A program made the position numbers and the translations under genes. A stretch of DNA of 64,000 bases from Ischnura elegans (lineage: Eukaryota > Arthropoda > Insecta > Odonata > Coenagrionidae). The stretch lies in NCBI RefSeq assembly GCF_921293095.1, contig NC_060247.1, positions 115,277,111 to 115,341,110 on the forward strand, written 5' to 3'. The notes beneath the pieces are model-generated. The model had not been told where the DNA came from, did no database searches, and was given only the letters and a program-made list of their open reading frames with translations. Below, one piece after another: positions 42,689 through 54,884 of this stretch (the stretch's first letter is position 1; every line of letters begins with the position of its first letter).

Positions 42689-42910
42689 TAGTGTTCCGGT
42701 ATATAAACCTCCTCCTTCACCTAGGTGGTCCCTGATTGGTTCAGGGACTAATCAGCGACCGCCTAGTACTGTCAAATGTTCCACAAGACCCAATCAGGGA
42801 TCATCATTCAACTCATTCACCGGGAAAGCTCAGATAGTCCAAATGATTCAATCGTTGCATGCTCAGTTTTGAGGAATTTCGTCATGATGATGGAAATGAC
42901 AACGGCTCAG

Positions 42911-43119
42911 TAATTTTCCACACAGCGTTTATTTAACCGAAAAGGTTTCGACACTCGTATGTCATCATCAAGGGTACATCAAGGAGTGTTGTTGTACCAG
43001 TTTCGACACTTAATGTGCCATTTTCTAGGGTACAGCTCCACTCCTTGTCGTGCCCTTGATAATGACACATTGAGTGTCGGAATCGGTAGCATTAAGTAAA
43101 CATTGTATGGAAAATCACT
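42911..43119. repeat. Foldback pair C of the CGTTTCG module
   Basis: The left arm is GTAATTTTCCACACAGCG, then AACCGAAAAGGTTTCGACAC. The right arm, inverted, is GTGATTTTCCATACAATG, then CCGATTCCGACACTC. Each arm carries CCCTTGATRATGACA with a UGUC partner and GAAA or GGAA, and a third partial copy lies between them at about 43005-43040. No target duplication was found. Confidence 0.7.
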
Positions 43120-43159
43120 AGATCCCTCAGAACTTACATTTGGAGTATACTTCTCTATG

Positions 43160-43565
43160 GAAATTAGAAATGGACACAGATAGAAGCGGAGAAATCAAGG
43201 GTAGAGACTTTTGAATTGTGGTGCCACAGAAGAATGACGAGGATCAAATGGACCGACTGAATTAGTAATGAGAAAGTACTTAGAAGTGTGGGAAAGAAGA
43301 GAAGCCTCATGAAAACCTCGATAAAAAGACGGAACAAACTCATCGGCCATATACTATGACATGATGGCCCGATGAAGACAATCGTCGAGGGACAAGTGGA
43401 TGGCAATAACGGAAAAGGAAGATCACGAATAGAATATGTGGAACAAGTAAAGAAGGATGTGAAGGAGGATAAATACGTAGGTGACAAAAGGTGATGAGAA
43501 AATGGAGTGGAGAGCTGCGTCATAGCAATCTTAGGATTGTTGACCAGTGATGATGATGATGATGG
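43160..43565 (+). mobile_element. LINE C-terminal and 3' end, copy 1
   Basis: The plus strand, with frameshifts and stops, gives RVETFELWCHRRMTRIKW, KRSLMKTSIKRRNKLIGHIL, MKTIVEGQVDGNNGKGRSR and a terminal CAATCTTAGGATTGTTGACC followed by a (GAT)n run. This is the 3' end of a non-LTR retrotransposon coding for endonuclease and reverse transcriptase. It is 5'-truncated and dead. The short 3' microsatellite is the kind of tail left by RTE-like elements. Confidence 0.75.
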
Positions 43566-43569
43566 AAAA

Positions 43570-45065
43570 TCACGAAGTCGTTATTACTACCGTCACCAAA
43601 GTAACTTGGTGACAATCGTATCGTTGATGGACATCTCAGGAGAAAATATAAACAGCGCGAGGTCAGTATTCCGGGTCGATGTTGCCTCAATAGCGAAGCG
43701 TGCAGAGGTGCGTTCGTAATCTGTATACGTAAATGATCGGTGGTTGGGGAGGTATTTTTACCTCGACATAGCACCCACTTGTTTACATGATCGGGTGGTT
43801 CGCGGGATCGCCGCCTGTGCGAGCGATGGCGCTGCTCGCGTCAATACGCGACCTGAGCGTCGCCTGTTTCGGGGAAATAGGGGGGTGGGGGGAAAGAGGA
43901 GGGCTCATGAGCATGCATGCATGAATCTACTCACTTTAGGTGCTCACTCACCCACTCGGAGCTCGTCTAGCCTCGACTTTCGCTGTGAACTCGGCGGCCC
44001 TTCCCTTGTCTGGATGTCGTCTTCTCCAAGGCTGGCCCTGGGCACAGCTTTCCTTCTCGATCTCTCTCTCGTCCGCTATCTCTCGAGCTCAGCTCCCAGG
44101 GGTGGCGAGGGAGGGAGACGACCACTCCACTTGGTGTGTGCATTGCGCAGGGCCGGGGCCCGATCAATTAATTCCCGTGAAAACCGAGGGGTGGCGCCGG
44201 CGTCTCATCCGCGCTCCGCAGTTTCCCGCACCCGACTCCGCGCCAATTGAACTGAGTGCGGCTCGCATGCGGCCGGCGCGAAATGTTGCCTCGCAACTGA
44301 AAATGAGAGAGGCTATTATTACGGGGGGTGGGCGGAGTGCCCGATTCCCAGCAGGTATGACGGAAAAAAATATATATTCCGCATTACGAATTATTTTAAT
44401 GAGTCATTGAACTTTTGAGAGATTTAAAAAAAATATTTTACTTTCATTTACCCCACCTTACATTGATATTTGCCTGCCCTTCCGCAAATATATTATTTAT
44501 TCATGCCTCTAGTGTGACTTTGGGAACGTAATCTTATCTTACTTGAACAGAATGTCCATATTTCAGCAAAATCGACATCATACGGAACAGATAATTAGCT
44601 CAGAGACGATATCTGTGGGGGTGAAATATTCTCAAAAGAATTTGATTGATAGAGAAATGACAGGACGAATGGATCTAACCCCGAGGCATTCATTGCTTGA
44701 TTCATATCGAAAAATTATTGCAAAGTAATTCACTCATAAAGTACAATAACATTGAACTGATCACTTTATTGTAATTCCTGTCCTCACCGGACCTGTTCGA
44801 GGCGTTTTCATTTATTACTGTTCCAAAAACGTCATTCCTGGAGCAAATTAAGCATTATATTATTATTATTATAGTAGACAATCTAAGAAACTTTCATGGG
44901 GTATTTTAGAATTACAAAAGAATCGTAACTAATTTATGAAGAGGGCAAAACAATAGTCGAATGGAGTGTAAAGTAGACGATGATATGACGATATTTCCAT
45001 CAGACATTATTATTTAAGTATTTATGCGCAGTTTTAGAAAATTACATATTAGAGGATAAGTATTT
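43570..45065. other. GC-rich island (43690-44330) and AT-rich flank
   Basis: The island has a 168-codon plus frame (43744-44250) and an overlapping 156-codon frame, but both are arginine/serine/leucine-rich text that any GC-rich DNA can give. I recognise no domain. CpG is frequent. A promoter or first exon of an unseen gene is possible. Confidence 0.4.
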
Positions 45066-45067
45066 TT

Positions 45068-45450
45068 TTATTATCATCATCATAAGTAAACAATCCTATA
45101 AAGGTTGATTTGCTGCAGGTCTCCTATCCGCTAGCCTTTTCATTTTTACTATTTTATATCCTTTATAAACTGTCCTATGAAACTCATTCGGGGCCGTCTC
45201 TTACCCTCCTTCTCTACCACCTGTCTCTCTACGATTGTTTTCGTCAGGCCATCACGCCTCATAATGTTGCCAACTAAATTGTCCTGTCTCCTCCTTAAGG
45301 TTTCTCGAAGACTTCTCTTTTCTCCCACTTTTCTTAATACTTTTCTCTTTACTTACTCGGTCGCTTTGTTTCATCATTACCATTCTTCGATAACACCACG
45401 TTTGGAATGACTCCACTCTTGGATCCCATAGATTTTTGAGCATATTAATT
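45068..45450 (-). mobile_element. LINE C-terminal and 3' end, copy 2
   Basis: The minus strand reads with frameshifts WCYRRMVMMKQSDRVSKEKS, then a basic segment and ...GRKRPRMSF-type text. Its 3' end (45068-45085, plus-strand ATTATCATCATCATAAG) is the (GAT)n tail of the same family as 43160-43565. It is a dead fragment. Confidence 0.7.
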
Positions 45451-45879
45451 CTTATTTAATTTTGATAACTCTGCACACTTCCATTGCTTATGTGCATTTG
45501 AAAATAGTGATGCTTGGAATAATAATTGGCTGAAGTGAATAAGTAAGTCCGAAGATACGAAAGTCGAATGGCAATGCGGTACCTCTCATTTTCCAGCTTT
45601 TCTATCTTCACCGGTGGAGGTGTCGTTCTACGTTTAGGATGTTCCTCGAAGCTTGGAGGCTTCTTATCGTTGTCAGTGAACTTCGGGGCTGAAGAATCGA
45701 GTCAAGAGGCTGTACTTCGTGGATTGTGGAAATAAGGTGGGTTTTCCAGCTTCGATTCTTTCTCCAGACCGAGGGCTAAACTGATATGGCATTTGGAGGA
45801 GGCGATCGGAAGCTGAGGTGATGTGCGCCATGAGGGAAGGATAGGAAAGGGTTGAGAGAAATCCAGCGTTTACATTAGC

Positions 45880-46085
45880 TTTCTAATTACGAAATGTGCC
45901 AATGGCACCACAGCTCAACGTCCCATCCGACGGATGGAGTGTTGCATTCAAAGTGCACTCCACAAAGCACTCACGCAGGCATCGGGAAGTCTCCGTGAAA
46001 TAACCACCACCGAGATTTTAACCCGAACCTACCTACAGGGTGGGTATTCAGCCCTCTACCCACCTCACCGGCCTTAAACCGTCAG
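45880..46085 (-). repeat. tRNA-headed SINE, copy 1
   Basis: The minus strand has the head GGTGAGGTGGGTAGAGGGC with GTAGGTTCGGGTTAAAATC. A body follows, ending GTCGGATGGGACGTTGAGC with TGTGGTGCCATTGGC. The body matches the SINE at 56965-57260. Pol III promoter boxes are recognisable but degraded. Confidence 0.75.
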
Positions 46086-49000
46086 GCTTAATTCTCTTTG
46101 ATGTGATTCTCCCTTGATTGAGGTTTTGTGTCATTTTCGACATGAGAAAAGGGTACAGTTCAGTTTAGTTACGCATAATACTCCAGGTGCTGCGCTTTTC
46201 TACACATTTTTCTTTGCACGCTAATTGGCGCACGAGCTACCGCAAATGAGAGCTGGGAATCGTTCATTTACATTGGGAACAGGGTATTCACAATTATTTA
46301 TTCAGCAAGGATAATTTATTCCCAGTGATATCGGCATTTGACACACAATCGTGAATTTGCAGCTTTGCCTTGCACCTCACACTTTTCGTCATTGAAATTT
46401 CTTCGATGTATGTTTTCGTCTATTAATTCCTCTTCGTTTTGGTCTCTGTTATGTTGATGTTGTATCAGTTTATGACGCTATATTGCTTTCACAGCCGGTC
46501 TAATTTTTCTATATCTTCCCCGTTTCAACGTACTGTAAAAAAATTCGAAATGCTAACACGAATTCAAATATGCCGACATGTAACCCTTAGTACCAAAAGA
46601 AAATATATGTAACTTTTTCACGATTGAATGGCATACCGTGTTGGCAATTAGAGGCTTAAAGACAGGGTCACGGCTCACAGTGATCTGGACTAGAAAAAAG
46701 TTGTCCAAAAATAGTTATTATTGTCCAGTTTTGCTGAAAATTTGGCGTAAATGTTTTGCTGGGATCCTTATCATGAATATGGAGTCAAATCTCAATTTTT
46801 GTGACAAGAAAACGGCTGAAGCTAGGTACTATGTTATGAGAACAATAAAAATCAGTACTTTCTCTGCCATGCAGGTAGTGGTAGTATCTCCGTTTTGCAT
46901 GGGCCTAATTTATCTTCTATAATGTTGTTCTCTAATTACAGTGAATATAAAAACTCAGTGGAATAGTTCTCAAGTAGGAAGTGCAAACAAAGGATCAGAA
47001 AAAAATTGATTGCTCTTAATTTGCTACTCTCAGTTTCGCTTGATTTAAATGCTACCTGAGAAGTATATATATCTGATAAATCATGAAATACCAGTACCAT
47101 TCTTTAAAGATGCGAGCGATAGCATTAGGGATTGATTGAGAGAATTACAAAGTCAAAATTAAATATTTCCGCTTGACTCAAATCCGCTGACGTTAAAAAT
47201 CACTCGTAATCGGGAGAATCATTTCCTCATCATCTTGGGTTTCCTTGTCACATTGTTCGCATAATTCTACATCATCAAGTATTTCACGACCAGGTATTAG
47301 TAAAGACCGTCACCAAGACATAGGAAGTTCTCCTGATGATTATGTAACACGATGAGAAGTCAAAAGCAGACTGTGAAACACATCAGAAATCGAGTCTATT
47401 CTTGAAATTTTCCGGTTATGTTCTTTTCTGAACCTCTTGTAATCTTACCGTCGTGATTCAAGGTTTTCCTCTGTAAGTTATTAAATTGGAAAAATTGCTT
47501 CACGTAAAACTTAAGCTCCATTAATAAAATTTTGCGGACGGAGAAGGTAGGAAGAACCAGGGGGATGATTTGATAGGTATTCCCTTCAAGCTCTAACTGT
47601 CAAATTTCTCACTGATAATGGCGTTGCGACAAGAAAATGTTATCAACACTTGTTTTTGCTCTATCCCAATGGAATTCAATTTTACCACCGCGACATGGAG
47701 AAGTTTTAGTTATTTCAGTCAATAATTTGCGACTTTATTGGTGAATGACCTCAATTGCTTTGTCTTTTTCTCTTCTTCATTCGGAACGGATTCTGCTTCC
47801 GACAAAAAAATTTTCGTGGCCGTACACGCACAAGGCCTGGGGCTAATGACGACATTAAAAGATGAGATAATGGGCATGATAAGGAAAGAAATTCAATTTC
47901 ATTATCGTAATGGATTAAGAATGTGTATTAATATCTTAAGTATCATAATTTCATGTTTCGCATATTTTCCTTCTGCATAATTTTTCACATAGATCTTCAA
48001 GACTCAAGGTATAACGTAGCTTGCCTTCTTTTGTTTTCGAATTTAGCTTGTACTGGCTTTCATCGAAAATCTATGTCATAGTTTGCGAACGAGAGACTTA
48101 TTAATTTGCGTACTGCATGGAATAGCATCTGGAAGGTTGAACGATATAATACTCTAAAAAAACTTCTATCTTTCAATGGCTTTTTCTACTGTATTTGCTA
48201 CAATTTCTGCGTATAGACGCAACGATTATCTTGTGGATGTCTTGAATTTCCTCCTTAGGTAACGTTGATGCATTTAAGTGCAACAAATTTATTTTCAAGC
48301 CGAAATCGTAACAATAAATCCTAGGGTTTGATATTAACTACTTAAAACTTCTGAACTCTTGTGAGAACGGAGATTTCTGCGGTGTTATGTGAAGTTCTAT
48401 ACATTTCCTGTTACTACCGCGTCGGTTGCTGTGGCGGTGACAACAATGTCACTGACACTATCGCCAGAGTCTTCTATTGTCATCGCCACAGAAACCACAT
48501 TGTTATGAGCACTTGATGGTTTTCATCGTAGAATTTTGATTAAGGTCGTCCGCGATGATGACACTTATCGGGAATACGACTTAACAGCATAATACTTTAA
48601 GATTTTACCCAACTTTTTCTCACCAATGTTGAGAAGCGACAGATTGTTGGAAAATAGAGAAGCAAAGCTCTTATAAAATTATATTTTTTTAAATAATTCC
48701 ACCCAACACTGACCAGACGTGGTTGGATAATTAAAACTTTCAAGAGGCCAAAACCCAAATGTTCCACATGCTGGCGCGGCGGCTGGGCGCGCGCTCACGA
48801 CCAGTCGCCTTGGACCCTCCAGGGGAAAGTAAACAAATCTCCTGGATCCGCGAGTATTGGCGTATTATTTTCAGTGGCCCCATTAATAACATCACAGTTC
48901 GCTTAATTCCTTTGATAATCCCCCACTTTACGCAGGTTTTTATGTATCTATAAACGCATAATAAGTTGATTATGAAAACTTTACTCCCCACATTAATTGT

Positions 49001-49560
49001 TGCATAACGCAAATCATATTGTTCATGGATGTAATCTAACTTCATACAGAGTTCTTAAAATCCCCAGTTATGAATTTCCGGGAAAATTTTATATGAATTG
49101 CGTTACAGTTTCGCCATAGGCATTTTTCTAAACGTATCTTTGCTACACTTCATCCTCCATTAAATTCTCTTCCGTTATTTCCCATTCGATTGATGAATAA
49201 AGTACCGATTTATACGAAAAAAATGAAGAAGAATGCTCTGGACATTTAAAATTATCTTAAGCCATAAAAAATGTGGTCAGCAAAACATTTTCTCGGGTTT
49301 TTTTGGCTAGGTTGCTCGCGATTCGTGCCAATGTGTGGCGTAAGGGTACCAGCGCGAGGGTGCGAGAAAGAGAGTGGAAAGAAACCTCGAGCGCTCCCAG
49401 ATACATTTCACGATTATTTCCGAAGTTTTCCGATAGCACGACCCCCTCTCACCTGATCCGAGTGTATGGCAGATGTCCGATAAGCCATCCACAGGATCCA
49501 CTGCAATCGGGAGGAGCGGTGATTGTGACGGTGGAGATTGGGAGATAGCTGCATTCACAC
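46086..49560. other. AT-rich intergenic sequence
   Basis: I found no gene. A short hairpin MITE-like palindrome lies at 48424-48497 (GGTTGCTGTGGCGGTGACAA against GGTTTCTGTGGCGATGACAA inverted). Frames at 46638-46922 and 47738-47980 have no recognisable domain. Confidence 0.4.
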
Positions 49561-49564
49561 CCGA

Positions 49565-49825
49565 GGCAGTAGTTTAGCCGAAGCAAAATTTAGTGTAGTT
49601 CAAAACGAAAGTTCTGAAAATATTTCTTTAAATCCAAGAAAAGTGATATTAGTATAAAAAAATGTGATTAAAATAAAAATATTTCATTTTTGAGCAAACA
49701 GTTTAAAAAAATTATAAATCGCTGTAATAATTTTCTCGAAAATTTAATTTCCTCAGCCTTTTCTGTGCTACAACTTGAACGACCACGGCTTGCCCCCCTC
49801 TAGTTTTGATCCTGGGTACAGCCTT
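49565..49825 (+). repeat. Dispersed repeat, copy 2 (partner at 24781)
   Basis: Same order of blocks as 24781-25065, ending CTTGAACGACCACGGCTTGC and TTTTGATCCTGGGTAC. It lies just upstream of a LINE fragment. Confidence 0.6.
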
Positions 49826-49866
49826 GCAGAGAGGAGCTCCTAATCCGTCCCATTGTAGCTTGATTT

Positions 49867-50385
49867 TTGTTGCAACTATGGGCGCATTCCTATATGTTAA
49901 AAAAAGAAATACTGGAGGAAACAATTTATCAGATTCATCAGAATTCATTTATCAAACAATTCTACGTATGGAGTACGTTTTTCTGCGGGAGTGAGGCTTC
50001 AGCGTTGACAGCAGCAGAGAAGTCAAGAGTGGAAGCATTCGAAATGGGGTGCTACTGTAGAATGATGGAGATAAAATGTATCGACCGAGTAAATAATTAT
50101 GAATTGCTGAGAAGAGTGGGAGAAAAGAGAAGTCTTCTAAAAATCTTAAGAAGAAGACGGAAAAACTTATTTGGCCACAATATGAGTCAAAATGACCTGA
50201 TGAAATCATTCGTAGAGGGACAGGTGGAAGGGAAGAAGGGCAAGGGACGGCCTCGAATGAGTTACATAGGACAGGTTATGAAGGATGAAATACGTCACTG
50301 TGAAAAGTCAATCAGGAGAGGGGAATGAATAGCTATGTCAAACCAATCTTAGGGTTGCTGACTAATGATGATGATGATAAGCGCG
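49867..50385 (+). mobile_element. LINE C-terminal and 3' end, copy 3 (best frame)
   Basis: A continuous frame encodes GSEASALTAAEKSRVEAFEM, then CYCRMMEIKCIDRVNNYELL, RRVGEKRSLLKILRRRRKNL and EGKKGKGRPRMSYIG. This is the C-terminal region after the reverse transcriptase domain of a non-LTR retrotransposon. The tail CCAATCTTAGGGTTGC then (GATGAT)n ends the element at about 50385. The reverse transcriptase and endonuclease domains are absent, so it is 5'-truncated. Confidence 0.82.
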
Positions 50386-51590
50386 TTGATTGGAGAGTGA
50401 TAATCCGTGTTTACTATGTAATATTTGAAAACCCGAGGATATGTTTTGAAAAGTTGTGAATTCAAAGGGTCACATTATCAAAAATATAAATTCAGGTGAA
50501 CATCCATAGTTATACCTTATTTATCCATGAAATTCGGACCGCTTCACCCGTCAGCGACGCAAGTGGTGTCTTTTGTAAACTTATATCCACAGCGCGGTGG
50601 GTGAGAACACATCTTGAGGTCGTGTGGAGTATTCTCTATTGTAATATTAGTGAGTGTAGTATTCACCCGAAGGTAAACTGTCTGATAGCTTTTAGCTACC
50701 GCAACACGCCGTCTTTTTTTCAGACAGAAGTAGGGGTTGATAGAACAGGCAAGGTGAGCTCTGCGGCCTCAATCGTGAAATAGAAAATCTGTGACAAAAT
50801 TGCGGCGAACTCTCCCGTTTCAGTAAACCAACACATTACATATTTTGTTTTGTACCTGCGGCGTGATTCTTACGTTACGGCCATTGGAGGTGCTATTCTG
50901 ATTCATAGGGGGTTGATGTTTGGTAGGGGTAGAGAGCCAATCGCCCGGCTATGTGGGCGAGCTCGACTAGCCCTTTCGCGAAAATTCCATAATACTTAAA
51001 AAAATGTTATTAATTCTTTTAGAAGAGTAAATTACTGAAAATAAAATGCAATATCTGGTAACGCAGTAAGTTTACCGTGGATTCGTGCTAAGTGTTAGAA
51101 GGTCTAGTCCATTGGCCGGGGTAACGGCCGGGCCACTGTGTTTGAGTTCGTTGAGTTGAGTTGGGTCCCAAATCTGAGGGACGAAAATACCAGGTTAACT
51201 CCACCCCGAAAAAGAGCTCCGTACGGAGATGTAAATAGACATAGATAGGCGCTGGCAGGAAAAGGCTTGGCAAACGAGTTCGCGTCTTCTTAATTCGGGC
51301 GATCCTGGTGGACCCGGAGGACACAGGCACAGGCGAGCATCGATGCTCACGGACGAGGAGGAACCGCGTTTTACATCCGTTTGCAGGCTTACGTTATAGC
51401 AATGAAGCCATACTTGAAGTCCGCTTATCAGCCAGAAATGTTTCACACTCACTCTCTCCTACGGTCACTCCAAGTCAATTTTGGGCCTCTCCAGTAAGTT
51501 GTGTCCAGACTCCTCTGTCTTCCCCCGATCCCACTGTCCCTATCTGGGAGTTTTCTTCCTCATAGGAAAATCTCCCCGGGATGGTGGTAG
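50386..51590. other. Sequence without a recognised gene
   Basis: Short frames only. The 85-codon frames at 51195-51565 on both strands are shadows of each other with no domain. Confidence 0.35.
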
Positions 51591-51594
51591 AGAA

Positions 51595-52125
51595 ATTGCG
51601 TATGCTTGGTTTCGCTGGGTAGGGCCCCCTTCGCTTCTATAGCGCTGGGGTGTTTTTCCCTCGTCCTCTCCCTTCCATTCCTATCCCTACCCTGGAGGCG
51701 TCGGCGGGCTCCGATCGCGACGGCGCCTCTATCCTTTTTCCTTCCCATCCAGCCCCTCCCCGGGTGTCCGGGCGTATAAGCCTCGGGCTTGGTTCCTGGG
51801 CCCGGTGCGTTGTACCCTTAAGAGGGTTCCCCTAGAACCCTCAGGATTCTTGTCTTCCCCCGAGTCTTCTCATGTCTTCAACCACTTGGTCATTCCATAT
51901 TAGTCTTGTTCTTCCTCGCGGACGCCAATCCTCTGGTTGACCTCTACACACTCTTCATATCATTGCATCCTTGTCCCTTCTTACACGATAAAGCCACCTA
52001 ATTCTCCTTATTCTCAGCCACAATACCTGATCTTCTGTATTGGTTCCCAAGCTCTCTGTTTTTCAGTATTTTCCATAACATTTCTTCAAATGTTGGCGCA
52101 AATATCCTGGCAGGAGTATTTTTGA
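51595..52125 (-). mobile_element. LINE C-terminal remnant with 3' region
   Basis: Bases 51840-52125 on the minus strand give, with breaks, RGQPEDWRPRGRTRLIWNDQ followed by VVEDMR, the 'RGRPRxxW' tail typical of a LINE protein. It is a different family from the copies at 43, 45, 50, 61 and 62 kb. Bases 51595-51840 are the 3' non-coding part and match 10668-10890. Confidence 0.6.
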
Positions 52126-52129
52126 CATT

Positions 52130-53520
52130 GTTTAAATACTTATGCTACCATTACTTTTGAGAATTATAAAGGTTCACACAATGTAGGTTCGATTTTCATC
52201 CTCGCGTTACCAACACACTTGAATCATCCCATTTTTACTCATCAGGGTTAAGAAATTTTTTTAAGGTACCGATTGTGTTGTTTTGTAACTTAATTTTTAA
52301 TGGAAGAACATTGTTCTTTTTGTGGTAATGGCACCTTAATAAAACCGTCCCTTCACACCAGATACCTAACCTTATTTAGCGCCAAGCCGTCATTCGCCCC
52401 ATCTCAACTCAGGATCTCTACACACAGAGATGAACTGCAGCGGGTCCCCTGCAATTATGAAAGATATTATTTTGGCAATTCATCCGTCAGGGGTGTGATT
52501 TATCGTTTATGGGTGGTTCTCGCGGCCTTTATCCGGGCAACCGACGGTGAACCATTTCATAATGGCTTCAACCAAAATACTAGCGCCTTGAAACGCCATT
52601 TCCCCTGCTAAGTAAAGATGGGATTCTTGGTATAATCCACGTAAGTCACGTTAGATATTATTCAAGTTATTATAAATGAGGTTATAAAATCGCGCAGTAA
52701 AGAAAAGCAGTTTTGGTTATCCTGGAGCTTATCTCCAAGTAAATGAAATTAAGTTGTAACTTGGTTTTCTTGGGGCAAACCTTTGCTACACTTTGGTATT
52801 ATCATCATCTCTACAATTAGTGATGGGCCGGTTGTAAGCGACCGACATGCCATATTTTGTGTGATCGATTGATGAACGGGATCACTCCGACGAAAGACGC
52901 AATCTTATTGGCCAACGCTTGCCCAAACTTGCAAACTGTTATTAATTCCTATAGAAAATCAATGCAAGGTTAGATCAATAGGAAAAGATGAGCATGCAGT
53001 GAATCATCATAGCGAGATCCGTCTTCTTTAGAGAAGGAAACATTATTTTCGAGAAGGAAGTTACTGTTATTGTTGAGGGATCCTGATACTGTTGTGGCAA
53101 CAGCGGAGGATAACTCGACTATGGTCCTTTTAAACCAAATATGGTCTATACATGTCAGCTAATTTCGCGAATCCAATGACCGATGGTGGTAGAAGCATTA
53201 TACCAGCGGACAGGTGATCGAGTAGAGTAGGCCATGTGCATTGCATGTTGGCGACTGGTGTTTTTACACGCTTTTTATTTTTTTTAAATTGCTTCTTATG
53301 TTTGTCTGTTTCATCGAAGGAATCTAGTAATCAGGTTTTAACTCACTTCCTGTTGTCGTATAGCCTTGATATTTTTAATATAAATCAAAACCAGATAAAA
53401 ATACATTCTTACACTATTCCTAGGCCTTTAGAGGCAGTATAAGCCACGATTTTCGACAATCAACACTTGAAGTGATCGCTCAGCTTCTGGGGTAATAATC
53501 ATTTCATTCTCCGTTACGTC
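52130..53520. other. AT-rich sequence without a gene
   Basis: A 103-codon frame at 52300-52611 (MEEHCSFCGNG...) has no recognisable family or splice support. Confidence 0.35.
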
Positions 53521-53527
53521 AATAGAT

Positions 53528-53602
53528 GTCATCTGGCGAAATGGTTAACGCGTCTGCCTAACGACCACAAGATTACAGTTTTGAATCCTAGTATAGTTTA
53601 TT
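53528..53602 (+). repeat. tRNA-like SINE head or tRNA relic
   Basis: TGGCGAAATGGTTAACGCG is a good box A. The box B region ACAGTTTTGAATCC is degraded (expected GGTTCGAATCC). No intact cloverleaf, so it is not called as a tRNA gene. Confidence 0.5.
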
Positions 53603-53785
53603 GTTTCATTAAATTTTCAAATAATGTCAACAAGTTAACATAACGCGTCTTGTATCGTATAAGGATTCGCTATTCGCACTTTATATGAGAAAGTTTTTGG
53701 TATCCTAATGCGCCTCACTTTTATAAATAAAATTATGAAAATAATTTTAAGTGGATTAAAACATTAATTTTATTAAAATGTATAA

Positions 53786-54238
53786 TCAAACTAAAAAAAG
53801 GAAAATAAAAATATAACAAAAAAGACTTAAAAACACGCATTTTTCAAAAACGCTATAAAGTGCACTTAATAGTATCAAAAAGCTTTTCTTCACTTGGATC
53901 TCAGATAAAAAGCGAATACCCTGACGAACCATTTCGCTTTCAAACAGTTCATATTCATCTAAGTTTTCACCGTTTTTTCTGACTCGAAGCAAGACGGGGT
54001 GCGGGAGAGAAAGAAGGGGAGTTGGTCTATGACGAGACTTCGGTGGTCTTGGATGTTCTGCATCATAAACGCCATCTATTGCGACTAAACTTGCTGCAGT
54101 ATGGTAGTGATTGAGTTTCAGTTCAAAATACCTATTGGTGATCATACCTACTGGCCCGAATACGCCACACGAGTGCAAAGCAGGTATAAACAGTGGATAG
54201 GGAGCTTGAGAGACCTTGTCATTTGCGAACCGGTTCAT
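53786..54238 (-). CDS. Unrecognised 150-codon open frame
   Basis: This is the longest open frame in a mostly AT-rich stretch. It reads MNRFANDKVSQAPYPLFIPA..., has a hydrophilic middle with DGVYDAEHPRPPKSRHRPTP and ENLDEYELFESEMVRQGIRF, and ends in a hydrophobic segment (SLFCYIFIFLFLV) that comes from AT-rich DNA. I recognise no family. It could be an exon whose end is over-read, a transposon remnant or chance. No neighbour supports a function. Confidence 0.2.
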   Translation of the reverse strand: MNRFANDKVSQAPYPLFIPALHSCGVFGPVGMITNRYFELKLNHYHTAASLVAIDGVYDAEHPRPPKSRHRPTPLLSLPHPVLLRVRKNGENLDEYELFESEMVRQGIRFLSEIQVKKSFLILLSALYSVFEKCVFLSLFCYIFIFLFLV

Positions 54239-54239
54239 T

Positions 54240-54880
54240 TCAGTGAATAGCTCGTTTTTACAGTTTGGTTCTTTTTGGCCTATCTATGGTGACCACGTCC
54301 GTACAATTTACAAGTGAAAAATTTATCTGATTCACTCCAAAACTGGCTGTGTATTTTTGTTTGCCGATGGAAAATTTGGAATACATAATTCTTAATTGGA
54401 AAAATGTATCAATATGGGGTCGATTTAGCCGCATCATTATTTAAAAATTAATTTTATTTTAATAAGAAAAACATTCAATTAGGGACATAGGTTTATGAAT
54501 TATGATGAAATTAATTACTTTTAATGAAGGTAGAAAGTTTGAATTTTCACCGGTTAACAAATAAATAAAGGTTGCGCTTCTTCACGTGCATCCATTCAAT
54601 TTTTCTTCATGTGCAGATGTTTTAATCAAATTTTGTTTCCAACTCCAGGTAGGTATAGCCTTTTTCAGCGAAAGCTAATTTTCATGTGGCAACCTTTGTA
54701 TTGGCTTTTCTTGAGATTTTGCCGTGGATCCAATGAGAGCGGTTACTGCCACCGTAGAAATGCAGTTTTTCAATGTTTTGTCATGTCCTTCGGTAGTGAG
54801 ATGCACCAAACTCTTTCCTAATGGATGAAGAAATGCTAAAATGTTGCCTTTCGGATCTCGCCTTTACTTCACCGCATTCG
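54240..54880. other. AT-rich sequence without a gene
   Basis: Nothing recognisable. Confidence 0.35.
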
Positions 54881-54884
54881 TCCT

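Noticed and set aside
43744-44410. Two overlapping plus-strand frames of 168 and 156 codons as a gene
   Set aside because: They overlap in different frames within GC-rich DNA, where stops are rare. No domain, consistent codon pattern or splice pair supports either.
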